A stretch of 64,000 nucleotides of DNA from Histomonas meleagridis (Eukaryota; Parabasalia; Tritrichomonadida; Dientamoebidae): positions 62,001-126,000 of the forward strand of contig WSYJ01000118.1 of NCBI GenBank assembly GCA_020186115.1. The letters run 5' to 3'. Position 1 is the stretch's first letter. Every line of letters begins with the position of its first letter. Shown here one piece after another: positions 39,042-50,484 of this stretch. A program made the position numbers and the translations under genes. The notes under the pieces are model-generated. The model did not search any database, was not told the DNA's origin, and worked only from the letters and a program-made list of their open reading frames with translations.

Positions 39042-42000
39042 ATGAGCGAAGAAAATCATCCATCAAGTTCGAAAGATAATCATATAAATATGTTAAAAAG
39101 CATTGAAAAAATTATTTTTAATTTAAATGAAAGTAACATTATTACTTCTTTTGATTCAACATTAAATTTTTATGATGTGACATTTCCATATTCATTCAAA
39201 CTTGCAGTATGCAAGTTATTATACTATTGTTGTATATCGCATTTTCAAAATATTGATTTATACCTTAACTATTTGAAATTATTTGAAAAAAGAGAAGAAA
39301 AAATCCACAGTCCAAATAATCAAAAACCAATCGAAATCTTCACACAGTTTCTTTTTTCATTACATAATGTGAAAGAACCATATTATCTTCTTGTAAAACT
39401 TATCAAGCAAGATTTAATTAGTCCAGATATTGTTAAAAACGAAAAAACATTGTATTTTATACATTATACAGAAAATGAATCTTACCAAGAATATTATAAG
39501 AATATAGAAGACAAAGGTTTTGATAATGATTCATTTCTTAAAACTTTCAGGAAAAATTATGATGAACTATCAAAGAATGATTGGGAACTTCATAAGAAGT
39601 TAATTGAAGAAGGAGTTAATCCAAATGAACTTGCAAAGATAATTCGAAATGATGAAGTCGAAAAACTTCAAGAAATATCATCACAAAATGATTTTAACTT
39701 TAATCAAACAATTGAACCATCACTTTATGAAAGATGTTCACTTATTAATCAAAGAAATATTACATTAATTGATTATGCAGCATTTTTTGGATCTATAAAA
39801 TGTTTTAAATTTTTACTTATGAATGGTTCTAAAGTAGAAAACACAGGTAAATACGCAGTTGCAAGTGAAAACATTGAAATTATTCATTTATGTGAACAAA
39901 ATCATTCATCATTTGATGATGCATATGAAGCAGCAATTATATTTCATCGAAATGATATTTTTTATTATCTTTATGAAAATAAAATAGCATGTTTCAATAA
40001 TTTGGAGGAACTAGGTGCAAAATGTATTGAATTTAATAATTATGAGCTCCTTTCATTTTTTTTAGATAAAGGAATGGAAATCAATGATTTTATTATGAAT
40101 AAATGTGCCAGCCTTGGTGATTTGTTTCTTATTTTGGATTTTCTAAATGGAAAACAAATTCCAAAAAGTTTTTTGATATATTCTATACATTCAACAAATA
40201 TAGAATTAATCAAATATGTTCTTGATCAAAAAGAAATTGGAATAAATGATAAAGATGTCATTTTATTTTAATGGAAGTTGATAAAATTAATTTTCTATTT
40301 CAAAATAATATTTGGAAATTATTTATATTATTTTATACAGCACTTATGTACGCATCTGAAAAAGGTCATATAGAAATAGTTAAATTACTTCTTGAACAAG
40401 AAGGAATTGATATTAATGCTAAAAATATTTATTTGTTTTATTTATTATTTGTTTTAATAATTTAATATTTCAAAATAATATTTGAAAATTATTTAAAATA
40501 TTTTGGACAGCACTTATTAGAGCATCTTACAATGGTCATACAGAAATAGTTAAATTACTTCTTGAACAAGAAGGAATTGATATTAATGCTAAAGATATTT
40601 ATTTCTTTTATTTGAAATTTATTTTAATAATTTTCTATTTCAAAATAATATTTGAAAATTATTTATATTATTTGAAACAGCACTTATGATTGCATCTAAA
40701 AATGATCATGCAGAAATCGTTAAGTTACTTCTTAGTCAAAAAGGAATTGATATTAATGCTAAAAATATTTATTTGTTTTATTTATTATTTATTTTAATAT
40801 TTTAATATTTCAAAATAATATTTGAAAATTATTTAAATTATTTTATACAGCACTTATTTTAGCATCTTTAAATTATCATACAGAAACAGTTAAATTACTT
40901 CTTGAACAAGAAAGAATTGATATTAATGCTAAAGATATTCATTTGTTTTATTTAAAATTTATTTTAATAATTTTTTGTTTCAAAATAATATTTGGAAATT
41001 ATTTATATTATTTGAAACAGCACTTATGAAAGCATCTTTAAATGGTCATACAGAAATCGTTAAATTACTTCTTGAACAAGAAGGAATTGATATTAATGCT
41101 AAAAATGTTTATTTATTTTATTTAAAATTTATTTTAATAATTTTCTATTTCAATATAATATTTGGAATTTATTTAAATTATCTGATACAGCACTTATTAA
41201 AGCATCTATAAAAGGTTATACAGAAATAGTTAAATTACTTCTTGAACAAGAAGGAATTGATATTAATGCTAAAGATATTTATCTGTTTTATTTAATAATT
41301 ATTTTAATAATTTTATATTTCAAAACAAAATTTGGAAATTATTTAGATTATTTAATACAGCATTTATGAAAGCAGCTGAAAGTGACCACATAGAAGTAGT
41401 TAAATTACTTCTTGAAAAAGAAGAAACTGATATAAATGCTAAAGATGTTTATTTATTTTATTTAATGTTCTTATTTCAAAAATAATATTTGGAAATTATT
41501 TATATTATTTGAAACAGCATTTATGAAAGCAGCTAAAAAGAATTGTATAAAAATGGTTGAATTTCTTTTTGAACAAAAAGGAATTGATACCAATGCAAAA
41601 GATCTTTAGATTTTTAATTTAATGTTCATAATATTTATTTGATATCTAAAAGTAATTTTTGAGTTTTTCTTAAATTATATAAAACAGCAATTTTTTATGC
41701 ATCTTTATATGGTCAAATAGAAGTAATAAAATTTTTGTTAAAACAAAAAAATGTAAACATTAATTGTAAAGATATTCAATTTATTGTTTTACGATTTATT
41801 TTCATAATATTATTTTTCAATATGGAATTTGGAAAATGTTTAAATTATTTAATACATTACTTATGCTTGCATCTAAAAAAGGACATCAAAAAGTAGTTGA
41901 ATTACTTCTTGAACAAAAAGGAATTGATATTAATGCTAATAATGTTTAAAAGTTTTATTTAATATTTATTTTTATATATTAATATTTATAAATATTATTT

Positions 42001-44523
42001 GGAATTTATTTAGTCTATTTAATACAGCACTTAATCTTGCAGCTGAAAATGGTCGTATTAATGTTGTCAAAACACTAGTTGAGCAAAAAGAAATTGATAT
42101 TAATGCTCAAGATATATATTTCTTTAAGTTTGGATTTATTTTAATAATTTAATGATTTAATATAATATTTGGAATTTATTTAAAATATTTTGGTCGGCTC
42201 TTATTTATGCATCTATTTATGGTCATGTTGAGATTGTCAAAACACTCGTTGAGCAAAAAGGAATTGATATTAATTCCAAAGATGTTTTTTTCTTTGATTC
42301 TATATTGATTTCAATATTACGATATTTGCACATTATATTTGGAATAAAATTACAATATTACTAACACCACTTATTTGGTCATCTGAAGAAAATCGTTTTG
42401 AAATAGTGGAACTACTTCTTAAACAAGAAGGAATTGATATTAATTCCAAAACTGTTTACTAACTTTTTATTTAATTTATTTTGATGATTTTATATTTCCA
42501 AACAAAATTTGGAAATTCTTTAAAGTATATGAAACATCACTCATGCTTGCAACTAAAAATGGGAATATAAGAATAGTTAATTTACTTCTTAGGCAAAAAG
42601 GAATTGATATTAATGCTAAAAATATTTATATATTATGTATAATATTTGTTTGAATAATATAATATTTTAAAATAATATTTGGAAATTATTAAATTTTTTT
42701 GAAACTGCACTTATTTATGCAGCTGTTTATAAGCAAAAAGAAATAGCTAAAATACTTCTTGAGCAAAAAGGTATTGATATTAATGCAAAAGATGTTATTA
42801 TGTATTACCCAGCGTATATGTTTATAAATTTATGTTTCAAAATAATATTTGGCTTTTATTCATATGATATTTTACAGCACTCATATTTTTATTAAAAAAT
42901 TTCAATAAAGAATTAGTGAAATTACTTCTTGAAAAAGATGAAATTGAAATTAATTTACAAGATATTGATATTTTATTTTGATAATTAGAAATTATTTAAA
43001 TAATTATATGTAGACATTATGAATGCATCTGAAAAAAATTATAAGAGATTACTTAAATCAGTTGTTAAACAAAAAGGAATCGATATACTAACTAAAGTTT
43101 ATTTCTTTTCTAATAATTTGATATTTATAGATAATATTTGAAAATAATTCATATTATTTCAAATAATTTTTATATTGGCATCTTTAGTAGGTGACATAGA
43201 AATGGTTAAATCACTTATACAAAAAGGAATTAATATTAATTCTAAGAATGTTAGGATTTAATATATAGGGCTTATTTTTATAAATTTATATTTCTCTTTA
43301 ATATTTGGGAATTATTCAGGTTATTTAAAACAGCACTTATGTATGCTTCTGAAGAAGATAGGAGAGAAATAGTTACATTACTTCTTGAACAAGAAAGTAT
43401 TAATATTAATACTGAGGATATTTCTTTATTTTATTTAATCATTATTTTAATAATTTGATATTTTTAAATAATTTTTGGAAATTACTTAAATTAAAAAAAA
43501 CAGCACTTATTTATGCAAGTAAAAAGAAGTTTTTAGAAATAGTTAAATTACTTCTTGAAAAAGAAGGAATTGATATTAATGCTCAAGATATTTATTTGAT
43601 TTATTTAAATTTTATTTTAATAATTTAATATTTCAAAATAATATTTGGAAATTATTTAAATTCAAAAAAACAGCACTTATTTGTGCATCTTTTTATGGTC
43701 ATACAGAAATAGTTAAATTACTTCTTGAACAAGAAGGAATTGATATTAACGAAAAAAATATTTATGTATTTTATTTAGAATTTATTTGTTTTATTTCTTA
43801 TTTAAAAATAATATTTGGGAATTATTAATATTATTTAAAACAGCGCTTATGATTGCATCTGAAAAAGGTTGTATAGAAATAGTTAAATTACTTCTTGAAC
43901 AAGAAAGAATTGATGTTAATGCTAAAGATATTTATTTGTTTTACTTTGGATTTATTTTAATAATTTGCTATTTTAAAATATTGTTTGGAAATTATTTAAA
44001 TTATTTTGGACAGCACTTATGATTGCATCTTGGAATGGAAAAACAGAAATAGTTAAATTACTTCTTGAACAAGAAAGAATTGATATTAATGCTCAAGATA
44101 TTTATTTGTTTTATTTAAAATTTATTTTAATGATTTTGGATTTCAATATAATATTTGGAAATTATTCAAACTATTTAAAACAGCACTTATGATTGCATCT
44201 CAAAAAAGCGATATAGAAATAGTTAAATTACTTCTTGAACAAGAAGAAATTGATATTAATATTAAGGATGGTTATATGGTTTGTTTGGGGTTTATTTTAC
44301 TAATTTTATATTTTAAATTTTTTTCTGGAAATAATATAAATTATTTAGAACAGCACTTCTGATTGCATCTGAGTATAGCACAAAAGAAATCATTGGATTA
44401 CTTAAACAAAAAGAAATCAATACAAATTATAACCGACGGTCAATAAACGGTCGACACTCAAAAAGGGGTAATCAAAAGGTTAAATTTAACCGTTCTATAT
44501 TCAAAATAAAATACAGAACTTAA
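39042..44523 (+). CDS. DUF3447 plus ankyrin-repeat protein, cassette-organised (25 units)
   Basis: ATG 39042 (MSEENHPSSSKDNHINML) opens a continuous block to about 40262 with helical and DUF3447 regions (TLIDYAAFFGSIKCFKFLLM, AVASENIEIIHLCE). Exactly 71 nt (40263-40333) separates its expected end from the codon before the first ankyrin T codon at 40337. Twenty-five units follow, to the last at 44350; 20 intervals are exactly 170 bp. Two units near 43010-43200 are degenerate. The last unit (TALLIASEYSTKEIIGLLK) runs into a basic tail and stops at TAA 44521-44523. The encoded protein, with spacers removed, would be about 1,250 residues. The 220 bp at 39485-39704 are identical to the 16-unit paralogue. 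Function unknown. Confidence 0.65.
40263..44523 (+). repeat. 170-bp tandem ankyrin cassette array (25 units)
   Basis: T codons fall at 40337, 40507, 40677, 40847, 41017, 41187, 41357, 41514, 41684 and so on to 44350. Each period holds 33 codons and a 71-nt spacer. Consensus spacer features are an ATTTATTTGTTTTATTT-like start, TTTATTTTAATAATTT, and CAAAATAATATTTGGAAATT before the next unit. AAATAAT and ATTATTT form a 7-bp inverted repeat around ATTTGGAA in most spacers. Confidence 0.9.
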
Positions 44524-45197
44524 ACAAACATACTCTAAACGGTCGCTAATAGAATTAAAAACAAATTTATCTAATTCTAGAATAAACAAAGGAAAAAATA
44601 AGATATTAAAATTATTTTAATTCAATCATTGTGGATTTCTTGATACAAGATTTGATGAATAAAATTTAAAATTACTTTTTCTCTTTAAGATAATTACTTC
44701 TAAAATTAAATAGAGAATAAAGAAAAAAATTTAGAAAAATATTTAAACAATATTAATAAAAGTAAATCTCTTTATCAAAAGCGAAAAAACCTTATTCAAC
44801 ATATTTGATGCTTGTTTTTAAACGGTCACCAAAAATGTACGTTCAAGATAAGACAGATCAGATAAAAATATTTGGATTATTACACCTTAAACATAATCAA
44901 ACATAGAAATTAATTTACTGCAATAATGTTTTTTCCGTAAAACTCATTTGTTAATTTTGTGGCATTTGGTCTGTTAATTGTTATTAATATTGAAAATATT
45001 CTTTTCTATTAATTTTATTACAAATAAAATCTAACAAATGTTGGTGGATCTCTCTCTTTTCCTGGTTCAGTTTTAATTTGTTTAATGGTATTCCTTCCTG
45101 TTTTACAAGGTTCCAAAAAAAATTACTTTTCTGCATACATTTAACGGCTTCATTTTTTGTGTTGTAAAATGGTCGAATAGAGAACCGTTGAAGGTTA
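44524..45197. promoter_or_regulatory. Intergenic region with several AACGGT motifs
   Basis: AACGGTC occurs at 44538-44544 and 44821-44827, and AACCGTT (its reverse complement form) at 45183-45189, just 9 nt before the ATG at 45198. Further copies (44446-44452 and about 44488) lie in the tail of the ankyrin gene. The clustering upstream of the plus-strand gene suggests a promoter role; this is inferred from position only. Confidence 0.35.
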
Positions 45198-47411
45198 ATG
45201 TGCAACAATCCCCTAAATTTACCTCCTGAACAGTACAAATGTTTATGGCCTAAATGTATTGAGTATAAAGCATTTAGCGAACAACAAGAATTATTTAACA
45301 AAAAATACTTCGATTTATTACGGAAATTTCTATATTTTTCAGTTCAACATGAACTTCGCAGTCCATGGTTGATCAGCGAACAAAGTCGCAACATCCAGTT
45401 TATTAAAGATTTCATGAGCTTTCAAAGCGAAAAAGAAAAGTTTGAATCAATCAAAAATACTGATTTAATACAATATTTAAAACAAATCTACCAAGATAGA
45501 ATTAATATCATCAAAATTTTCAGCCAAGAAGAAACAGTGAAAAATTTTCATACAATGAACTTTTATTCAGGAAAATCGACAATTTTTCTTTATGTTTCAA
45601 CTTTTATCATTCCTTCGATTTTTGGCCATTTTGAAGGGCAAAAGAACATTGAAGATTTCATTGAAGCTGTTGGTCAAACGTTTGATGTTTATGCAGATGA
45701 CAAAAAAGAAACAGATGATTTTCTTCTTAAGTTCAACAATTCATTTTTATGCTGGGTTCTTCGGCAATTTTTCTTTTCTCCATTAGTCAGGCCATATATT
45801 GGAGAACAATTCACAGCATTTTTTGATTTCTTCAGATCTAAAAAAACTAGTGAAAGTCAGTTTTACCTCAGAATCCAACGCTTTATCTCACATATTCTTC
45901 ACGAACTTGAGCCAACACTTTCAAGTGGACCTCATTTCATTCTGTCACTTTTTAAACGTCTCACTCAGAAATTTCCGAGTGATGAAAACCCGGAATTAAA
46001 TCTCAAATATAAGGTCATTCTCACCATTCTTCTTTATTGTATCATAATTCCATTAACAACATATCCAACAGCTTTTTCTGTTATTCCTCCTACAAATTCT
46101 TATACACCTGAAACTAGAGAAAAAATGACAGCAATTAAATATTTTTGCGCTGTTAACTTTAACCTTCCAATCCCAGACGGAGCAAATCCATTAAAGCCAG
46201 TTAAAGAATCTGAATTATTAGAAAAAGATGAAATATTCAATCTTTGCAAAACTATCTTACAACCAACTATTAAGCCACCAATAAATGAAAAACATGTTTC
46301 ATGTATTGCAGCACCTTATTCAGCAATCGAACTCTTAATCAAACTTGAAAAAGACCAAACAAAACTCTCCAAACTTTTGAATGCTCTATCGTCTGAAGAA
46401 ATTCAAAGCAATTCAATAGTTTATATAACATTTGATGACTCACTTCACTTCACTGACGATAGCCATCAAATTATGGCACAACATGTGATAGATATTGTAT
46501 CACAAAAACATTATGAAACGCAATCAACATTATCACCTCGTTTATATGCTCTTCAGCGATGGATTAACAAAACTCGACCCAATTTTGATGAAATACTTCA
46601 AACGATCATTGATATGAATGAAACGAAACTTCAAGAAATCATTGATGTTCAATGCTGTTTTATCCAAATTGAACGAAGTATTGAGCTCACGCAGAAAGCT
46701 ATCAGTACGACTAATTACATATTTGCAGATCGGATTTCCACCACAATATATAATGAAATCGAACGAAAACTTGAAAAGAAGGTCACATTAATGATGGAAG
46801 ACTCGACTGTCTTTTCCAAATATGTTATCTCCAAACTTGAATCATATTATTCCAAGAACCAATGGTTAACATCTCTTTTGCCAATGGTTGCGCGCCGATT
46901 CCATTCATTAATAATGCAATCATTTCCATTACCTCTTTTTGCGCAAGTTCATAAAAACCAAATAATTCTCGACCAAAAGTTCCTCAATCAAAAGGCGAAT
47001 TTACTACAGAAACTTGAAGGAAATGAATTAGATCCAAGTGTTGCGAAGATTGTTCAAAACAAATCGATGTTTAACCCTGCACAAACACCAATACTTAGAG
47101 CATGTTTATATGAAAACCCAATCGAAAGCGTGCGACAAATCGTTTTAAGTCTTTGCGCGGTCGAAGATTTGTTCGTGTTCGAATATGGAACACAACCTGA
47201 AGCAAATCAATTAATGCCATTGTTGGCAAACTTGTTCATCCTTACGCCGATACCGTCGCCGTTAATGTTCGGGAAATGGTTGGCGCACTTCTTGCAGAAC
47301 TTGCAGCAAATGAAGCCAGAATGGTTTAGTGACGAAGAGTTACGACCTTTAGAACATTACTTCCAATTCAATGCATGGATGGAAGATATGCTCCAATCAT
47401 TTGATGAATAA
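45198..47411 (+). CDS. Helical protein of 737 residues, unidentified (RasGAP-like fold possible)
   Basis: The sequence is mainly alpha-helical with no transmembrane helix. Residues about 90-320 contain segments (PLVRPYIGEQFTAFFDFFRS, HILHELEPTLSSGPHFILSL, KVILTILLYCIIIPLTTYPT) that remind me of RasGAP-like helical bundles as in the GAPVD1 group. The catalytic arginine finger and the FLR signature are not evident. The C-terminal half (from about 480) is helical and includes ARRFHSLIMQSFPLPLFAQV. No VPS9 signature was seen. I therefore leave the function open. The start ATG follows an AACCGTT motif by 9 nt. Confidence 0.65.
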   Translation: MCNNPLNLPPEQYKCLWPKCIEYKAFSEQQELFNKKYFDLLRKFLYFSVQHELRSPWLISEQSRNIQFIKDFMSFQSEKEKFESIKNTDLIQYLKQIYQDRINIIKIFSQEETVKNFHTMNFYSGKSTIFLYVSTFIIPSIFGHFEGQKNIEDFIEAVGQTFDVYADDKKETDDFLLKFNNSFLCWVLRQFFFSPLVRPYIGEQFTAFFDFFRSKKTSESQFYLRIQRFISHILHELEPTLSSGPHFILSLFKRLTQKFPSDENPELNLKYKVILTILLYCIIIPLTTYPTAFSVIPPTNSYTPETREKMTAIKYFCAVNFNLPIPDGANPLKPVKESELLEKDEIFNLCKTILQPTIKPPINEKHVSCIAAPYSAIELLIKLEKDQTKLSKLLNALSSEEIQSNSIVYITFDDSLHFTDDSHQIMAQHVIDIVSQKHYETQSTLSPRLYALQRWINKTRPNFDEILQTIIDMNETKLQEIIDVQCCFIQIERSIELTQKAISTTNYIFADRISTTIYNEIERKLEKKVTLMMEDSTVFSKYVISKLESYYSKNQWLTSLLPMVARRFHSLIMQSFPLPLFAQVHKNQIILDQKFLNQKANLLQKLEGNELDPSVAKIVQNKSMFNPAQTPILRACLYENPIESVRQIVLSLCAVEDLFVFEYGTQPEANQLMPLLANLFILTPIPSPLMFGKWLAHFLQNLQQMKPEWFSDEELRPLEHYFQFNAWMEDMLQSFDE

Positions 47412-48027
47412 TAAACTATTGAATTTGTGTTATGTTTCTTGGGTTTGAATTTGTTTGTGTTTATGCTTTTTTTTATGATTTTATTTTATTCGTGGAAATG
47501 AATTCGATTCAAATGTTCACAAAAAGTCGTATCGGAAATATCGTTTTGGTATGCAAAAATTTTCATCGTTGGAGAACGTTATGGCGTTAAATTTTGTGTG
47601 AAGAAACTTCAGATGAAGATGATTTGCAAATTAATAAATTAACAACAATAACCTCAACATTTAAAATTCGAAAGAAAGGATCACCCTTCTGTGTAGTTAA
47701 TGGTAATATTCAAAACAATGTGTTGCAAAATTTCGACATGGAATTAAAACTGGTTTACAAAATCATGGTATTTTTTTTTAATGATTACCAAGGTTAATAC
47801 TAACCAAATTTGGGATACATTAACAAATTGTTTCATCATAAATAAGGATGAAAAAAAAATTGATTTTTTTTACTTAAAGAAACTTATTCACAGAAAGAAA
47901 AAACAAGGAAAGACTATTCCAAAACATGTTTAACCAATGAAATACCCACAACAAATCCCCGACCATGTTAGGACGGTTTAATCGGTTTATTGGTCACATG
48001 TAACCGAAAAGTGACATTTGTGCCTGA
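47412..48027. other. intergenic with a short plus-strand open stretch
   Basis: A 67-codon frame at 47594-47797 (from LCEETSDEDDLQINKLTTIT) has no recognised domain and may be a relic. GACGGTTTAATCGGTTTATT near 47973 is a tandem CGGTTTA pair 40-55 nt upstream of the next start codon. Confidence 0.35.
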
Positions 48028-49971
48028 ATGGAATCATCCGGTACTCCAAATCAAAATGGACTGCCATACGATGACCTTCCTATTTCCCAAGGGACTGGAA
48101 ATGAAAGGCCTTTGTCCAAAAATCAGTCTCCAATCAATTGGGAAGCCCAATTTTTAAATTATCAAAATCGTGTTGAATGCCTAAATGAAAAAATCAGAAA
48201 CCAAAGGGAACACGGAAAGAACCTTTTTTCTGAATTTTTTTCTTTAATGTTTTCAACAGAATTATTTGCATTTGATCTTTTCATGTTTTATTACGATTTG
48301 GGCGGTTCCCATGCGCGCGTAATTCGGCAGTTTATTGAAGACTGCTGTATTCCTAAATTTAATTTTCAAAATCCAACAATTGATAACATTAAAAATGCTG
48401 GTGACCACATTTACAATGTCCACCAAACTATACATAATTTGATACATCAAATAGAGCGGGAAATTGGTCGTCCTGTTGAACCACCTAATACGCAAAAATT
48501 TAAAGAACTCTGTGATAAAATTGAACAAAAAATGGAACCTTTTAAGGCCCCAAGCTTGCCCCAACCCCAAACTGTTTCGATACCTCATCCATTTCCATCT
48601 TCCTCTTTAAGTACACTATATCCCATCTCTTCTGATTTTCAAAATTGGGCTTCTGACTATCTTAAAATCACAACAAGAGACATTGATGAGCCAACAGCTC
48701 TAAATCGCAGTATGTTTGGGAAGCTGTTATTCAGGATTGGAACAATTGAACGTTTAAAAAAGGAAATCACCGAAATTCAGAGGAAAACCGCTTCGCCAAA
48801 TGCTCCAACACTCAAACCGTCGGTTTACAACGAATCCCCTTATTTCAAGTCTCTTCTTGGGAATTCTACTTTCCTCAGGAAAACTATTCTTCTTTCACAT
48901 GCGTATGAAGACCAAATCCAACAATGCATAGATTCACTTGATAAAAAATCATCTGATTTTAATACTCTTCAAGAAACTTGTAATAATACCTTAGAAAAGA
49001 TCAAAACTTCACAAGCATCAATCAAGGCAAGCACTGAAAGGAGATTTAAAACGTTCAAAGAACTTACTGCCCAAACATTACCATTTGTCGATCTTTTATT
49101 ACCAGAGAAAAAAAGCGCAGAAATAGTCAACTACCTCAACGAGATTAAGTCTCTTGAAGAGATAATCAATGAACAAATCCCACAAAAGCTAGAAAGCATT
49201 AAAGCTCGAAGTCAAGAAACAAATAACCATGGTATTGAAGCACTTCCTGATCTTTTTGAAGAGCTTCAATCTCTTCGAGAAGAAGTAGTAAAGCTTACAG
49301 AAGATTGCGTTGAAAGCCGACGAAAATGTGCATTAGGACAAAATGGTCTTTATCGACTTTATTACAGTGAACTTCGTACAGATGAAACCAACAGACTTTA
49401 CCGGAAAGAGCTTGATACCCACAAGAAGTTTAACACTCTCTTGAACGAGTACAAAATGAGCATCAACTTCCAAAAAGTGACAAATTGGACTGCCCGAATG
49501 AAGACCGTTAACGACCAATTATCTTGGATCAATGAACAAGAACAAAATATCAAACAAGCGATAAATGAATTAGAGCGACAAATTTCGAATGATGAAGAAA
49601 TCGAAATGTTAGAGAAAGAATATAATGAACTTCAACAACAAAAACATGATTTAATTATTGAAGAAATTAACTTAAACGAAGAATTAGAAGAACAAAAAGA
49701 AGAACTATTTAAACAGTTACAAATGAATGAAATATATCGGAAATATATGAAATCGTCAACACAAATGAAAGAAAGAAAATATGAAATGGAGGAATTTAAG
49801 AAGCAGTTAATATGTTCGCAATGTAACGAAAGAATTGCAGACGTAATAATAAATAAGAAGAAATGTAGACATGCGTTCTGCGAGCAATGCGCCAAGAATA
49901 ATGACCAATGTCCGATATGTAACAACAAATATTCGAAAAGTAATATACTTAAGTTTTACTTTAACTCATAA
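48028..49971 (+). CDS. Bre1-like coiled-coil RING E3 ubiquitin ligase
   Basis: 647 residues. The first 550 are helical with long coiled coils. The C-terminus is a C3HC4 RING: ICSQCNERIADVIINKKKCR, HAFCEQCAKNNDQCPICNNK, ending ILKFYFNS. All eight metal ligands are present (C-x2-C, C-x-H-x2-C-x2-C, C-x2-C). The placement of a RING at the extreme C-terminus behind a long coiled coil, with a short hydrophobic closing strand, is the architecture of Bre1/RNF20-RNF40, which monoubiquitinates histone H2B during transcription. It is shorter than yeast Bre1 (700). Another coiled-coil RING protein cannot be excluded, but with the chromodomain and TAF5-like genes nearby a chromatin role is plausible. Confidence 0.7.
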   Translation: MESSGTPNQNGLPYDDLPISQGTGNERPLSKNQSPINWEAQFLNYQNRVECLNEKIRNQREHGKNLFSEFFSLMFSTELFAFDLFMFYYDLGGSHARVIRQFIEDCCIPKFNFQNPTIDNIKNAGDHIYNVHQTIHNLIHQIEREIGRPVEPPNTQKFKELCDKIEQKMEPFKAPSLPQPQTVSIPHPFPSSSLSTLYPISSDFQNWASDYLKITTRDIDEPTALNRSMFGKLLFRIGTIERLKKEITEIQRKTASPNAPTLKPSVYNESPYFKSLLGNSTFLRKTILLSHAYEDQIQQCIDSLDKKSSDFNTLQETCNNTLEKIKTSQASIKASTERRFKTFKELTAQTLPFVDLLLPEKKSAEIVNYLNEIKSLEEIINEQIPQKLESIKARSQETNNHGIEALPDLFEELQSLREEVVKLTEDCVESRRKCALGQNGLYRLYYSELRTDETNRLYRKELDTHKKFNTLLNEYKMSINFQKVTNWTARMKTVNDQLSWINEQEQNIKQAINELERQISNDEEIEMLEKEYNELQQQKHDLIIEEINLNEELEEQKEELFKQLQMNEIYRKYMKSSTQMKERKYEMEEFKKQLICSQCNERIADVIINKKKCRHAFCEQCAKNNDQCPICNNKYSKSNILKFYFNS

Positions 49972-50484
49972 AAGTTTTATGTTTTTGTGCATTTATATTG
50001 AATAAACAAAAAAATATATTTTCAAGAAATATGTAAATGATTTTATCAAAACGCAAATCAGAATCACTTATTGTTCAATAAAAATATAAATTTCTAATTT
50101 TGTTTTTATAAAATATTTTACTTTTTGATATTTTTAGAGATAATCGATGAGCATGTGCAAACATAAAAATTTATCTTCTTCTTCATTTAACAACATGCTA
50201 ATTTGCATTAAAGTAATGCCAAAATGTAATCTGTGATTTCATGTTCATTCAGGTAGATAAATATTTTATTCTTTAATTTGAGTTGCATTATATAGTTCAA
50301 TTCAATAAACAATTTTTTTAGCTATTTTGCACGCATGATTATCAATTATTATAATAGTAATAAAAACATAAATGAAATGTTATATAAAATTTGAAAAAAC
50401 TAAGTAAATATGAAGATATTTTAATTTTAAAAAAGATTAATTGAATTGTTATTTGGTCAATGTAAGCATAAGTACGTTATAAAA
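49972..50484. other. intergenic, nothing recognised
   Basis: Extremely AT-rich region upstream of the PACRG gene. No additional gene or RNA seen. Confidence 0.4.

Noticed and set aside
42350-42370. ACTAACAC branch-point-like sequence in one spacer
   Set aside because: It occurs in only one of about 25 spacers and is explained by Leu-Thr-Pro codons of that unit.
40263-44523. Canonical GT-AG introns in the ankyrin spacers
   Set aside because: The only frequent GT is in TTTGTTTTATTT and the only AG is the Thr-Ala codon pair ACAGCA. Joining them shifts the ankyrin frame, and several units lack one or both dinucleotides.
45592-45999. Short plus-strand ORFs within 45198-47411
   Set aside because: Out-of-frame shadows of the 737-residue gene.
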